A DNA stretch of 64,000 nt, from positions 186,001 to 250,000 of the forward strand of contig CAWAHU010000002.1 of the NCBI GenBank assembly GCA_963781955.1. Reading direction: 5' to 3'. Position numbers and translations under genes: made by a program. The notes below the pieces were generated by a model that made no database searches, had not been told where the DNA came from, and was given only the letters and a program-made list of their open reading frames with translations. This document shows positions 55,764 to 64,000 of the stretch, piece by piece (positions within the stretch are counted from its first letter, which is position 1; every line of letters starts with the position of its first letter). This stretch comes from Bog-473 sp963781955. GTDB taxonomy: Bacteria > Actinomycetota > Acidimicrobiia > Acidimicrobiales > RAAP-2.

Positions 55764-57440
55764 CTACGAGATCTCGCGCAGGGGCCCGGATGCCGCCTCC
55801 CCGGAAGAGAGCTCGAAGCGCCGGGTGATCCGGACCGCCTCGAGAAGCCGCCGGTCGTGCGAGACCAGGAGCAGCGTGCCGCCGTAACCCTCCAGGGCGG
55901 ACTCCAGCTCCTCGATGGCGGGGAGGTCCAGGTGGTTCGTCGGTTCGTCGAGGACGAGGAAGTTGACCTCCCTGGCCGCGAAGACCGCCAGCTCGGCCCG
56001 GGTGCGCTCGCCGGGCGACAGCGAAGAGGGTGCCCGAGTCACCGCGTCGGCGCCGAGACCGAATTTGGCCAGCTGCGAACGGGATCGCTCGACCGTGAGT
56101 CCGGTGGCGTCAATGAAGACCTCGACCAGGCTCGCGGCTCCGAGCGGAGCACGGTGGTCCTGGACCAGCTCGCCGAGTACGACGCTCGGGCCCATGTGAC
56201 GCTCCCCCTGCGAAAGTCGGAGGCGCCCGACCAGCGCGTCGACGAGTGACGTCTTCCCCGAGCCGTTGGGCCCCGTGACGACGAGGCGGTCACCCCACGC
56301 CACGTCCAAATTCAACGGCCCGAGTGTGAAGCCGCCCCGTTCTACGACCGCTTCGTCGAGGCGCACCACGACATCGCCGGACCGTGTCGCCTCGTTGATC
56401 CCAAAGCGCAGGTCCCAGCCCTCCCACGGCTTCTCGACTGCCTCGAGGGACCCGAGCGCCCGCTCGGTACGACGAGAGCGCGCGGCCAGCCGCTCGGTCC
56501 GGTTGACCCGGAAGTCTCGCTGGGCTTTGTCGTTGTCACGGGGCTGCCTCTTCTCGCGCGCCACGCCCTTTGTCGCCCACTGGCGCTCGCGCCGGGCCCG
56601 GTTGCGCAGCTCGGTGCGGCGTGCCTCGTAGACCGCATAGGCGTCCGCCACGTGCGCTCGCTCCGTTTCGCGTTCCGTGAGGTACCCGGTCCAACCCCCT
56701 CCATAGCTCCGTCCCACGTCCGCGTACTCGTCCAGCTCGAGCACATCGGTGACGGTGCCGTCCAGGAATGCCCGGTCGTGAGAGACGATCACCATGGCCC
56801 CGGTACGTCGGTGCACCATCTCCTCGAGGAGGGCCAGACCGGCGAAATCCAGGTCGTTCGTGGGCTCGTCGAGCAGGGTGACGTCGAAGCGCGCCAACAA
56901 GACCGCGGCGAGCCCGACGCGGGCCCCCTGTCCCCCCGAGAGCTCCGCCAACCTCCGGCCGGCCACGCCCGCGCCCAGCCCGACCCGCTCGAGGGTCGTG
57001 GCGACGCGACCCTCGAAGTCGCCCGCCGAGACGGACTCGTAGCGGGCGAGTGCGGCCGCGTAGCGGTCGTCGGCCCCCGGCTCGACTGAGCCGAGCGCAG
57101 CCGCGGCCCGTGCCAGCTCGGCCTCCGCCGCTTCCACACCGGTGCGCCGGCGCAGGGACGACTCGACGGTCTCGTCGCCCTCCACCACGTGTTCCTGGTG
57201 CAGGTACCCGACCGTGGCCTCCGTCGGATCCACCGCCACCCGGCCGGTGACCGGCTCGACGAGCCCGGCCAGGATCTGGAGCAGGGTCGACTTGCCGACG
57301 CCGTTGGGCCCGACGACGCCCAGGCACGTGGTCGGGCCGACCGAAAGCGACACGTCGTCGAGGACGATGCGGCCACCACGCTCGTGGCGGATGTGGCGGG
57401 CAACGAGCGTGGCCGGCACGACTGCGATGCTGTGCGGCAT
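55764..57440 (-). CDS. ABC-F family ATPase
   Basis: 558 residues with two ABC cassettes and no membrane segment. First cassette: Walker A GPNGVGKST, signature LSGGQGAR, Walker B VTLLDEPTNDLDF. Second: GPNGSGKTS, LSPGERTR, FLVLDEPTNHLDL. A basic linker between them (YEARRTELRNRARRERQW, EKRQPRDNDKAQRDF) is the P-site tRNA interaction motif. ABC-F proteins act on the ribosome, either in translation rescue or to dislodge antibiotics; the long basic linker resembles the resistance-type or actinobacterial translation-factor groups. Which applies is not clear. ATG 57440 gives the usual N-terminus. Confidence 0.9.
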   Translation of the reverse strand: MPHSIAVVPATLVARHIRHERGGRIVLDDVSLSVGPTTCLGVVGPNGVGKSTLLQILAGLVEPVTGRVAVDPTEATVGYLHQEHVVEGDETVESSLRRRTGVEAAEAELARAAAALGSVEPGADDRYAAALARYESVSAGDFEGRVATTLERVGLGAGVAGRRLAELSGGQGARVGLAAVLLARFDVTLLDEPTNDLDFAGLALLEEMVHRRTGAMVIVSHDRAFLDGTVTDVLELDEYADVGRSYGGGWTGYLTERETERAHVADAYAVYEARRTELRNRARRERQWATKGVAREKRQPRDNDKAQRDFRVNRTERLAARSRRTERALGSLEAVEKPWEGWDLRFGINEATRSGDVVVRLDEAVVERGGFTLGPLNLDVAWGDRLVVTGPNGSGKTSLVDALVGRLRLSQGERHMGPSVVLGELVQDHRAPLGAASLVEVFIDATGLTVERSRSQLAKFGLGADAVTRAPSSLSPGERTRAELAVFAAREVNFLVLDEPTNHLDLPAIEELESALEGYGGTLLLVSHDRRLLEAVRITRRFELSSGEAASGPLREIS

Positions 57441-57508
57441 GAGGGTACTCCCGGACGGGTTCGCTGGACGATCGACTGTGGGCACTCCGGCCCCGGACTC
57501 GTCGCGCT

Positions 57509-58246
57509 CTACCTCACGTCGCCATGGTACCCGTCCGGTCGGCCCGGCCCCCGACACCCCAATTCGGGTCGCTTTGAGGCAGCCGTCAGTTCCGTCCTGC
57601 TACCTCTGACGCCCAGCAAGACGTCGATCGCCTCGACGACCGACCCGCACACACGGGTCGGTGGGCGGTCGGGCCCGTCCCAGCGTCGTCCCCGGTGGAG
57701 CCAGATCGTCCACAGGCCGGCGTCGGCGCCGCCGCCGATGTCCGCCACCGGGTTGTCGCCCACCATCCAGCCGGCGAGATCGCACCCGGCCATCCGCGCC
57801 GCCGCCTCGAAGATGCGCACGTCGGGTTTGCTCACGCCGACGAGCTCCGAGATGCAGCAGGCGTCCACCAGGTCCGTGAGCCCGGCGGCGTCAATCTTCG
57901 CCGTCTGAGCGCCTGGACCGTTCGTGACGATGACGATCCTCCAGCCGGCGACCCGCAACTCGGACAGACCCACGCGGACCCGCTCGTCCTTGGTGACGAA
58001 GCGGGGATAGGTGGCGCGATACCCCGCCACGAGCTCGTCGACGCCGGCGGCCAACGCGAACTCGGACTTGAGGGTGGCGAACATCTCGGGCCTGGGCCGA
58101 TAGCCGTCTTCGTCGAGGGCGACGATCCGCTCGGTCGAACCCTCGGGAAGGCCCATGCCGACAACGAACGAGGCGGCCCACCGCCGGAACGCCCCGTCCC
58201 GGTCGACCAGCGTGTTATCGAGGTCGAACAGCACCAACGGTCCCAT
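57509..58246 (-). CDS. HAD-superfamily hydrolase
   Basis: 245 residues. Motif I LVLFDLDNTLVD (D8, D10), motif II IVIVTNGPG, motif III Lys in GVSKPDVRIF and motif IV WMVGDNPVADI. The cap is the all-helical C1 type, as in phosphoglycolate phosphatase and haloacid dehalogenase. Probably a phosphatase of a small metabolite. ATG at 58246 is set by motif I; longer readings are non-coding. The C-terminal 30 residues are disordered. Confidence 0.88.
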   Translation of the reverse strand: MGPLVLFDLDNTLVDRDGAFRRWAASFVVGMGLPEGSTERIVALDEDGYRPRPEMFATLKSEFALAAGVDELVAGYRATYPRFVTKDERVRVGLSELRVAGWRIVIVTNGPGAQTAKIDAAGLTDLVDACCISELVGVSKPDVRIFEAAARMAGCDLAGWMVGDNPVADIGGGADAGLWTIWLHRGRRWDGPDRPPTRVCGSVVEAIDVLLGVRGSRTELTAASKRPELGCRGPGRPDGYHGDVR

Positions 58247-58336
58247 GATCAGAGCCTGGCACGGCATTTCCTCGCGCCGTGTGCGGGGTGCAGAATGCCG
58301 GCGGGGGAAGGGGCGCGGCAGGGAAGGGGCAAGTAC

Positions 58337-58846
58337 ATGACCGAGGAGCGCTTCGGGGATCTCGCCGCACGGATCGGCGCACTCGAGGACGAGCAGGAGA
58401 TCGGCCGGCTGATCCTCACGTACGGGCCGGCAGCCGACGCCGGGTTGAGCGCACGGGCCGCCTCGGTGTGGCTCGAGGACGGCGAGTACGACTGGGACGG
58501 CGGCAAGACCCCCCATGTGGGCCGGGTCGCGGTGGAGGACATGCTCGAAGGCCCGGCGCACCAAGGGCTCATCGGCCGGGGAGTCGCCCACTTCGCCGGA
58601 CCCCCGTTGATCCGCGTCGCCGGCGACCGGGCGGCCGCACTGACGTACTCGCTCATCATGCGGCGCGACCCCGACGCCGATCGCTTCTACCTGTGGCGGG
58701 TGAGCGCCGCCCGCTGGGACCTCGAGCGGCACGGCGGCTCCTGGGCCGTCCGCCGGCGGACGAACCGACTGCTCGACGAGACGGGAGCCGGGCGGATCCT
58801 GCTGGGAGAATCACTCGAACAGATGTTCCGAGGGGGTGCCGCGTGA
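58337..58846 (+). CDS. SnoaL-like / NTF2-fold protein
   Basis: 169 residues. RIGALEDEQEIGRLILTYGP, ARAASVWLEDGEYDWDGGKT and FYLWRVSAARWDLERHGGSW are the helix and strands of the SnoaL_4 group, often dehydratase- or isomerase-like. GGAAGGGGC precedes the ATG. The stop overlaps the SDR start (GTGA), so the two are coupled. This begins the plus-strand half of the acyl-CoA/redox cluster at the right end. Confidence 0.82.
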   Translation: MTEERFGDLAARIGALEDEQEIGRLILTYGPAADAGLSARAASVWLEDGEYDWDGGKTPHVGRVAVEDMLEGPAHQGLIGRGVAHFAGPPLIRVAGDRAAALTYSLIMRRDPDADRFYLWRVSAARWDLERHGGSWAVRRRTNRLLDETGAGRILLGESLEQMFRGGAA

Positions 58847-59628
58847 GCGATGGGCGGCTGGCCGGGAAGGTGGCCATCATCACCGGAGCCAGCACCGGCC
58901 TGGGGCCGGTGATGGCGGAGCTGTTCGTCAAGGAGGGCGCCCGCGTCCTCCTGGCCGCCCGGCGTGAGGAGCTGGTCAAGGAGGCGGCGTCGGCCTGCGG
59001 CCCAAACGCGCTGGCCGTGCGTGCAGACGTCACCGAGGAGGACGAGGTGGTCGCCATGGTGGCCCGGGCCGTCGACTCCTTCGGTCACGTCGATGTCATG
59101 TGCAACAACGCAGCGGCGCCCGGGCAGGACCTCCCTGTGTGGGAACAGACTCTCGACAACTGGAACTCGACCATCGCCATCGATGTCACGGCCGCCATGC
59201 TCTGCACCCGAGAGGTTCTCCGGCAGTCCATGCTCGAGCGCCGGTCGGGGGTGATCCTCAACTTCTCCTCGTCGGCCGGACTACGCGGCCAACTGCGCAA
59301 GTCGCACTACGTGACGGCGAAGGCATCCCTGCGCGCGTTCACCAAGGCGGTCGCACTCGAGGTCGGTCCGTTCGGCATCCGCTGCAACTGCCTCGTGCCG
59401 GGGGGGATCGAGACCGAGCTCTGGGAGAACTGGGTCCGGCGCACCGCGGCCGAGCGGGACATGGACTACGAAGCCCGCCGGGCCGAACTCCTGGCGGGAA
59501 CGGCGCTTCGCGACATCTCGAAACCCATCGACGTCGCCAACGCCGCACTGTTCCTCGCCGGGGACGAGAGCCGGACCATCACCGGCCAGTCGGTCGTCGT
59601 GGACGCCGGCGGCTACATGCTCGGCTGA
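58843..59628 (+). CDS. Short-chain dehydrogenase/reductase
   Basis: 261 residues, classical SDR. IITGASTGLGPVMAELFVKE (TGxxxGxG), NNAAAP, ILNFSSSAGLRG with the catalytic Ser, and HYVTAKASLRAFTK with Tyr and Lys. The end VDVANAALFLAGDESRTITG, QSVVVDAGGY is typical of hydroxy-acyl or steroid dehydrogenases. GTG start overlaps the SnoaL stop. Arg after strand two (LAARREEL) suggests NADP(H). Substrate not known. Confidence 0.92.
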   Translation: MSDGRLAGKVAIITGASTGLGPVMAELFVKEGARVLLAARREELVKEAASACGPNALAVRADVTEEDEVVAMVARAVDSFGHVDVMCNNAAAPGQDLPVWEQTLDNWNSTIAIDVTAAMLCTREVLRQSMLERRSGVILNFSSSAGLRGQLRKSHYVTAKASLRAFTKAVALEVGPFGIRCNCLVPGGIETELWENWVRRTAAERDMDYEARRAELLAGTALRDISKPIDVANAALFLAGDESRTITGQSVVVDAGGYMLG

Positions 59629-59709
59629 CCCCGTGGACTGGCCCCGTGCACGGCTCGCCCCTCTGGGCGAGAATCGTTGCGCCGCAGTGGCGAACACACG
59701 GGAGGGACG

Positions 59710-60264
59710 ATGGACGCACGACGCGTGGTGACGGGGCACGACAGTGCCGGCAAGGCCGTGTTCGTGAGCGACGAGGCCGTGGTCCCGGTCACGTCGACGC
59801 TGCTCGCGGGCATGGAGTTCCACCTACTCTGGGGTACGAACGCAGCCCCGGCGTTCCCCGACGACGGGGCTCGCCCTTTGACGCCCCGGTACTTCCCACC
59901 GCTCCGAGGCACGCGGTTCGCATTCTTCTCCGTCCCCCCCGACGACGTGTCCCCACTGTCGCCGGATCTGGACCTCGAGGCCGCCGTGGCGGAGCTCAAC
60001 GAGAAGCTGCCGGGACTGGCCGACTACGTCGAGCCCGAGAACCCCGGCATGCACACGACGGCCTCCATCGACTACGGCGTGGTGCTCTCCGGCGACGTGA
60101 CGCTCGAGCTCGACGACGGCGCCACGGTCACCCTGCACCCAGGCGACACCTACGTCCAGAACGGCACGCGCCACCGGTGGTCCAACAGCAGCGACAGTCC
60201 GGCCGTGATCGCCGTCGTGCTGATCGGCGCGAACCACCGGGGCGTCGAGTCACTCGAGTCCTGA
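59710..60264 (+). CDS. Cupin-domain protein
   Basis: 184 residues. The C-terminal half is a conserved-barrel cupin: TASIDYGVVLSGDVTLELDD and LHPGDTYVQNGTRHRWSNSS give the two motifs, with metal ligands partly kept (G-x5-H-x-H is reduced). The N-terminal half (FHLLWGTNAAPAFPDDG) is less typical. GGGAGG precedes ATG 59710. It may bind or oxidise a pathway intermediate. It overlaps the enoyl-CoA hydratase by 15 bases tail to tail. Confidence 0.83.
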   Translation: MDARRVVTGHDSAGKAVFVSDEAVVPVTSTLLAGMEFHLLWGTNAAPAFPDDGARPLTPRYFPPLRGTRFAFFSVPPDDVSPLSPDLDLEAAVAELNEKLPGLADYVEPENPGMHTTASIDYGVVLSGDVTLELDDGATVTLHPGDTYVQNGTRHRWSNSSDSPAVIAVVLIGANHRGVESLES

Positions 60265-61047
60265 CGGCGGCCGCGGCCATTCTGGCCTCCGCTTCTCGAC
60301 GAACGCCGCCATGCCCTCGACCATCTCTGCTGACCGGATGGTGTTGAAGAAGAGAGCGACGTCGGGCGCAGGAAGGCGCGCGTTGAGGTCGCGCTTGACG
60401 GCTGCTCGTGCCGACGGCCCGGTGGACGCGACCTGCTCGAGCGCCGTGGCCGTGGCCGTATCGAGCTCGTCGTGCCGCACGACCTGCCCGATCAGGCCCA
60501 TTGACAGCGCCTCGTCGGCGAGCACTTCGCGTGCAGTGAACAGGAGCGACCGGGCCCGCACCACGCCCACCGCCGAGGCGAGGCGGGCGACCAGATAAGG
60601 GTCGGGGATGCCGCGCAGCAGCTCGGGGGCACGGAAGCGAGCACGCTCCGACGCGATCGACACGTCACAGTGGAGTGCCAGCACGAGTCCACCGGCATGC
60701 GCCAGCCCGTTGATGCGGGCCACCCACAGCTTCGAGCACCGCTCGATGTGGCGGAAAGGGAAGTGGTCGGTGGGATCCCATTCGGAGCCCAGCCCCTCGG
60801 GATCGGCGTTGGCACCGGACATGTCGCCGCCGGCACCGAACCACTCGTCGGTGCCCGTGATGCACACCGCGTCGAGCTCCGGCTGCTGGTCCGCCCAGAC
60901 CGCCGCCCGCTTGAGCCCGCGGTACATGTCCTGACTGAAGGCGTTGCGCCGCTCCGTCCGATCGAGCCGCAGATGGAGCACCCGTCCCTCGAGCCGCGCC
61001 ACCAGGTAGGGCGACCCGAGGTCCGGCACCTCGGGCGGGCCGCTCAC
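60250..61047 (-). CDS. Enoyl-CoA hydratase/isomerase family protein
   Basis: 265 residues of the crotonase fold. The oxyanion-hole stretches are RTERRNAFSQDMYRGL, FGAGGDMSGA and INGLAHAGGLVLALHCDVSI. The two acidic catalytic residues of true hydratases are not both obvious, so isomerase or hydrolase activity is possible. GTG at 61047 overlaps the amidohydrolase stop (GTGA); the frame upstream of it is non-coding. Works on a CoA ester in the cytosol. Confidence 0.9.
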   Translation of the reverse strand: MSGPPEVPDLGSPYLVARLEGRVLHLRLDRTERRNAFSQDMYRGLKRAAVWADQQPELDAVCITGTDEWFGAGGDMSGANADPEGLGSEWDPTDHFPFRHIERCSKLWVARINGLAHAGGLVLALHCDVSIASERARFRAPELLRGIPDPYLVARLASAVGVVRARSLLFTAREVLADEALSMGLIGQVVRHDELDTATATALEQVASTGPSARAAVKRDLNARLPAPDVALFFNTIRSAEMVEGMAAFVEKRRPEWPRPPSGLE

Positions 61048-62207
61048 AGGCCGTACACCTTGGCCGCGTTCTCGTGGAGCACCTTGGCCTGGACGGCAGG
61101 TTCGAGCTCGCCGAGCACGCGGGTGGCGTAGTCCCGGGGACGCTGGGCCGGCGTGCGCGGCCCGGGGTGCTGGCAGGTCGGGTGCGGGTAGTCGGTCTCG
61201 AAGAGGATGTTGTCGGGGTACTGCGCGATGGCATCGAGCGCAGCGCGCTCCTCGAACCAGAAGCAGCCGTAGATCTGGCGCCGGAAGTACTCGCTCGGCA
61301 GCAGGTCGTACTCGGGGTGCTCGTCGCGCACGCCGCCGTTGCGCCACTGCCAGTCGAAGGTCTCCAGCACGGCGGGGATCCAGCCGACGCCGGACTCGAC
61401 CGAGACGAACTTGAGCTCCGGGAAGCGGTGGCAGACGCCACCGAAGATCAGGTCGGCGATGCAGCGCATGTTGTCGAGGAAGATCAGCGACGACACCCTG
61501 GCGAAGTTGGTCATCCACCCCATCCCCGCTGCGTCGCCGAGCTGCGTGCCCATCGCGCCGCCGCCGACGTGGAAGCTGACCGACACGCCGGCCTCCTGGG
61601 CCGCCGCCCAGATCGGGTCCCAGTGAGCGTGGGCCAGAGGCGGCTGGCCGAAGTCCTGGGGCTGGTTGCAGAAGTTGACGGCCCGGTGCCCCAGTCCGCT
61701 GGCAGCGCTGGATCTCGGCGACCGAGGTCGACGTCCCAGAACGGCAGTGCGGTGACCGCGCAGAGCCGGTCCGGCTCGGCGCTGCACCAGTCGGTCAGGA
61801 AGTCGTTGTAGGCGCGGACGCACTCGAGTGCGAACGGCCGGTCGCCCAGAGCGCAGGAAGTAGCCGTTCCCGAAACCGCCGACATTCGGGTACAGCACCT
61901 GGGCGTCGATGCCCTGCTCGTCGAGGAACTGCAGACGCGCCGCGGCGTCGTACATGGCGGGTCGGATGTCGTCGAAGGTCGGCGGGACCGAGGCGGGCAG
62001 GACGCCGTCGAAGCCGGCCATCGAGTAGTAGCCGGGCGCCCCGATCCGGTTGCCGTCGGCCAACCAGACATCCTGGCCGTCGTGCCGCTCGATGTGCGGC
62101 ACCTCGTCACGCAGCCGGTCGGGTACGCGCGCCGTCCACACGTCGGGCGGCTCGGTCAGGTGGGTGTCGACGTCGATCACGCGGTAGCGGTCGAACAGGT
62201 CGGTCAT
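61044..62207 (-). CDS. Amidohydrolase (ACMSD/TIM-barrel type), with local frame breaks
   Basis: About 387 residues. IDVDTHLTEPPDVWTARVPD (metal-binding start, D-x-H), then VSFHVGGGAM, the FVSVESGVGWIPAVLETFDW stretch and ILFETDYPHPTCQHP are the amidohydrolase-2 landmarks. In between, the family sequence leaves the frame at 61850 (one extra A on the plus strand; LGDRPFALECVRAYNDFLTD then WCSAEPDRLCAVTALPFWDV read in a second frame), moves to a third near 61722 and returns near 61702, so the outer parts stay in frame. The errors add to zero modulo three. Decarboxylase or hydrolase of a cyclic acid. Confidence 0.82.
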   Translation of the reverse strand: MTDLFDRYRVIDVDTHLTEPPDVWTARVPDRLRDEVPHIERHDGQDVWLADGNRIGAPGYYSMAGFDGVLPASVPPTFDDIRPAMYDAAARLQFLDEQGIDAQVLYPNVGGFGNGYFLRSGRPAVRTRVRPRLQRLPDRLVQRRAGPALRGHRTAVLGRRPRSPRSSAASGLGHRAVNFCNQPQDFGQPPLAHAHWDPIWAAAQEAGVSVSFHVGGGAMGTQLGDAAGMGWMTNFARVSSLIFLDNMRCIADLIFGGVCHRFPELKFVSVESGVGWIPAVLETFDWQWRNGGVRDEHPEYDLLPSEYFRRQIYGCFWFEERAALDAIAQYPDNILFETDYPHPTCQHPGPRTPAQRPRDYATRVLGELEPAVQAKVLHENAAKVYGL

Positions 62208-62244
62208 GTCCCCTCCTCAATCCAAGGATCGCAGACTCCGGGCC

Positions 62245-64000
62245 TCAGAGCCCGACGGGCCGCTCCGCGATCGTGCGGGCACGGCGAAGCTCATCGATGT
62301 CGGCGGAGGACAGGCCCAGCACGGCGCGGAGGACCTCCTCGTTGTGCTCGCCGAACATGGGAGCGGGGCTGCGGATCCAACGGTCGACGCCGTCCACCCG
62401 GAAGGGCAGCGTCGGCACGGGCAGGGTGCCGACGACCGCGTGATCCACTGTCTCGTGGAAGCCCCGGGCCAGGAACTGCGGATGCCGGGCTACCAGGCGC
62501 GGGTCGCGGACGGCGACGGCCGGGACGCCGGCGTCGACCAGCGATGCGCCCGCTGCCTCGGGGGCGCGGCTCCTGGTCCACGCGGTGATGGCCCGGTCAA
62601 GGAGGTCATGGGCGTCGCGACGCCCGGTCCTGGTGCCCAGGCGGGCGTCCTCGATCAAGTCGGGCCGACCGATGCCCCGGGCCAACGCCCGCCACTGCTC
62701 CTCGGTCTCGGCAGACACCGCGAGCCAGTTGTCGTCCCCGGCGCACGGGTACAGACCCTGCGGTGCCGCGACAGCGGAGCGGTTCCCGTCGCGCCCCATC
62801 AGGTTCTCGTAGGCCGACCACTCGATGATCGGCTCCGCAGCGATAGCCAGGGCGGCGTCGAACATCGCAGCCTCCACCAGGCAGCCCGTTCCGGAGCGCT
62901 CGCGCTCGGCCAGCGCGGCACAGAGAGCGACCACCGCGTGCGCGCCGCCGTTGGGGTCGCACGGCCCTCGCTGAATGCGCGGCTGGTCGTCGGCCGGACC
63001 GGTGATCCAGGCCAGGCCGGAGGCCTGTTCGATCGTCTGGGCGAAGCCGGGCCGGTCACTCCACGGTCCGTCCAGCCCGAAGGCCGGCATCCGGACCAGG
63101 ACCGCCAGCGGATTCACTTCGTGCACCACGTCCCAACCGAGACCGAGCTTGCCGAGGACCCGCGGCGTGGCGTTCTCGATGATGACGTCCGCCAGGCGCA
63201 CCAGATCGAGCACCCGGGCCCGTCCCTGTTCGCTGTCCATCTCGAGGCTGAGGTCACGCTTGTTCGGATTCACGGCGAGGAAGAACCAGCTCCGCTCCCA
63301 CCAGAGCGGGCGGTCGAAGAACGTGGCGCCCACCATGCGCATGCCGTCCATGCGCGACGGCGACTCGACGTGCACGACATCAGCGCCGAAGGCGGCGAGC
63401 AGCCCGCTCGCCGACGGCCCGGCCCACCACGCGGTCAGGTCCAGGACCTTGATCCCCTCGAGGGCTCGTCCCGGCGGGGGGCCTTCGGCGCGCACGGCCT
63501 GGGCCGGCGCCGTGTCGAGCCACGCGATGGTTGCCTCCGGGACGCCCGGCACCGGCGGAACCGGCCCGGGTGGGGGTCCGGGGTCTCCGTCGACTCGCCA
63601 GGGTCGTCCCGGCATGACGAACCGCCCGCTCGGCGCCTCCACGAGGGAGCGGCGGGCTCGCACGTGGTCGAGATCGGCCACCGTCCGGCCGTCGCAGACG
63701 GGCGCCACCGGCACCCTGTGCGCCGCCGCCAGATCGACGATCTCCGCCGTGGTGCGCTGCGTCGTCCACGCCGCCACCATGGCGTTCCACTCAGTGGCCC
63801 GGGCCAACCTGTCCGACGGCATCGTGAACTCGCCCGACGCCACCAGGTCGTCACGTCCCATCATGTGCAGGAAGGCTTGCAGCTGGTGGGGCGCGTTCGT
63901 GTTGAACCCCACCCAGCCGTCCTTGGTGCGCTCGATGGAGGGGATCTCGAGCTGGCGAGGAGGCCCGACGGGATTCGCCTCGGGGCCGGCCAGCATTGCG
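62245..64000 (-). CDS. Tandem CaiB/BaiF (family III) CoA-transferase, 5' end off the window
   Basis: At least 584 residues, open to the window edge, so the N-terminus is missing. The visible second half is a full CaiB/BaiF module from about residue 175 (LEGIKVLDLTAWWAGPSASG, FGADVVHVESPSRMDGMR, EMDSEQGRARVLDLVRLADV, catalytic Asp region YENLMGRDGN). The first 170 residues are the end of another module (DGRTVADLDHVRARRSLVEA), which suggests a duplicated, about 800-residue enzyme. Such double proteins move CoA between acyl groups in aromatic or steroid catabolism. It is 37 bases upstream of the amidohydrolase. Confidence 0.88.
   Translation of the reverse strand, partial: AMLAGPEANPVGPPRQLEIPSIERTKDGWVGFNTNAPHQLQAFLHMMGRDDLVASGEFTMPSDRLARATEWNAMVAAWTTQRTTAEIVDLAAAHRVPVAPVCDGRTVADLDHVRARRSLVEAPSGRFVMPGRPWRVDGDPGPPPGPVPPVPGVPEATIAWLDTAPAQAVRAEGPPPGRALEGIKVLDLTAWWAGPSASGLLAAFGADVVHVESPSRMDGMRMVGATFFDRPLWWERSWFFLAVNPNKRDLSLEMDSEQGRARVLDLVRLADVIIENATPRVLGKLGLGWDVVHEVNPLAVLVRMPAFGLDGPWSDRPGFAQTIEQASGLAWITGPADDQPRIQRGPCDPNGGAHAVVALCAALAERERSGTGCLVEAAMFDAALAIAAEPIIEWSAYENLMGRDGNRSAVAAPQGLYPCAGDDNWLAVSAETEEQWRALARGIGRPDLIEDARLGTRTGRRDAHDLLDRAITAWTRSRAPEAAGASLVDAGVPAVAVRDPRLVARHPQFLARGFHETVDHAVVGTLPVPTLPFRVDGVDRWIRSPAPMFGEHNEEVLRAVLGLSSADIDELRRARTIAERPVGL

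Overview
The window is GC-rich throughout, with G/C-ending codons, many GTG and some TTG starts, TANNNT -10 boxes placed a few bases before start codons (leaderless genes), and an HspR-controlled dnaK operon. This points to an actinobacterium. A secreted protein built from GYWLVASDGGIF repeats, a type I have seen mainly in Acidimicrobiia, together with the PurS/PurQ/PurL set, makes a member of Acidimicrobiia (cultured or a metagenome bin) the best guess; the taxonomy is inference.

Layout. 1-13.2 kb: nearly complete de novo purine pathway on the minus strand in two blocks, purA-purD-purB-purC-purS-purQ (genes mostly joined by 4-base overlaps) and purL-purF-purM-pyrE. They are separated by an oppositely oriented conserved unknown gene, a small membrane protein and a strong palindrome. 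A methyltransferase runs off the left edge. 13.4-14.7 kb: secreted repeat protein. 14.8-21.6 kb: stress operon dnaK-grpE-dnaJ-hspR-clpB with a HAIR operator in its promoter. 21.6-30.4 kb: phosphoglycerate mutase, amt-glnK, a second PII gene with a cyclic-nucleotide-binding protein and an aquaporin, a PPOX/F420-type protein and an EtfD-like membrane Fe-S oxidoreductase. 30.6 kb: tRNA-Gly(CCC). 30.8-37.4 kb: a LacI-type regulator between a solute-binding protein and a GH3 glycosidase plus carboxylesterase; the two flanking promoters share an element that is the likely operator.

37.4-57.5 kb is an accessory region: short, mostly single genes on both strands (GNAT, VOC, SRPBCC, SDR, MFS, FAD monooxygenase, ArsR, ABC-F), an O-antigen-ligase-like gene coupled to a tiny repeat peptide, and decayed remnants of an integrase, a response regulator, a uridine kinase and a DUF1214-like protein. 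57.5-64 kb: HAD hydrolase, then SnoaL-like, SDR, cupin, enoyl-CoA hydratase, amidohydrolase and CaiB/BaiF genes that look like a catabolic acyl-CoA cluster; the last gene runs off the right edge.

At least nine single- or double-base frame breaks fall in seven otherwise well-conserved genes (purL, purD, clpB, the 24.8 kb gene, a sigma factor, a quinone-oxidoreductase-like gene and the amidohydrolase). Because purL, purD and clpB are core genes, base-call or assembly errors are the simplest explanation, and those genes are annotated here as one gene each. I found no CRISPR array, rRNA, intact transposase or complete prophage. No clearly new biological system is demonstrated; the best candidates are the ligase/repeat-peptide pair and the LacI glycosidase regulon.
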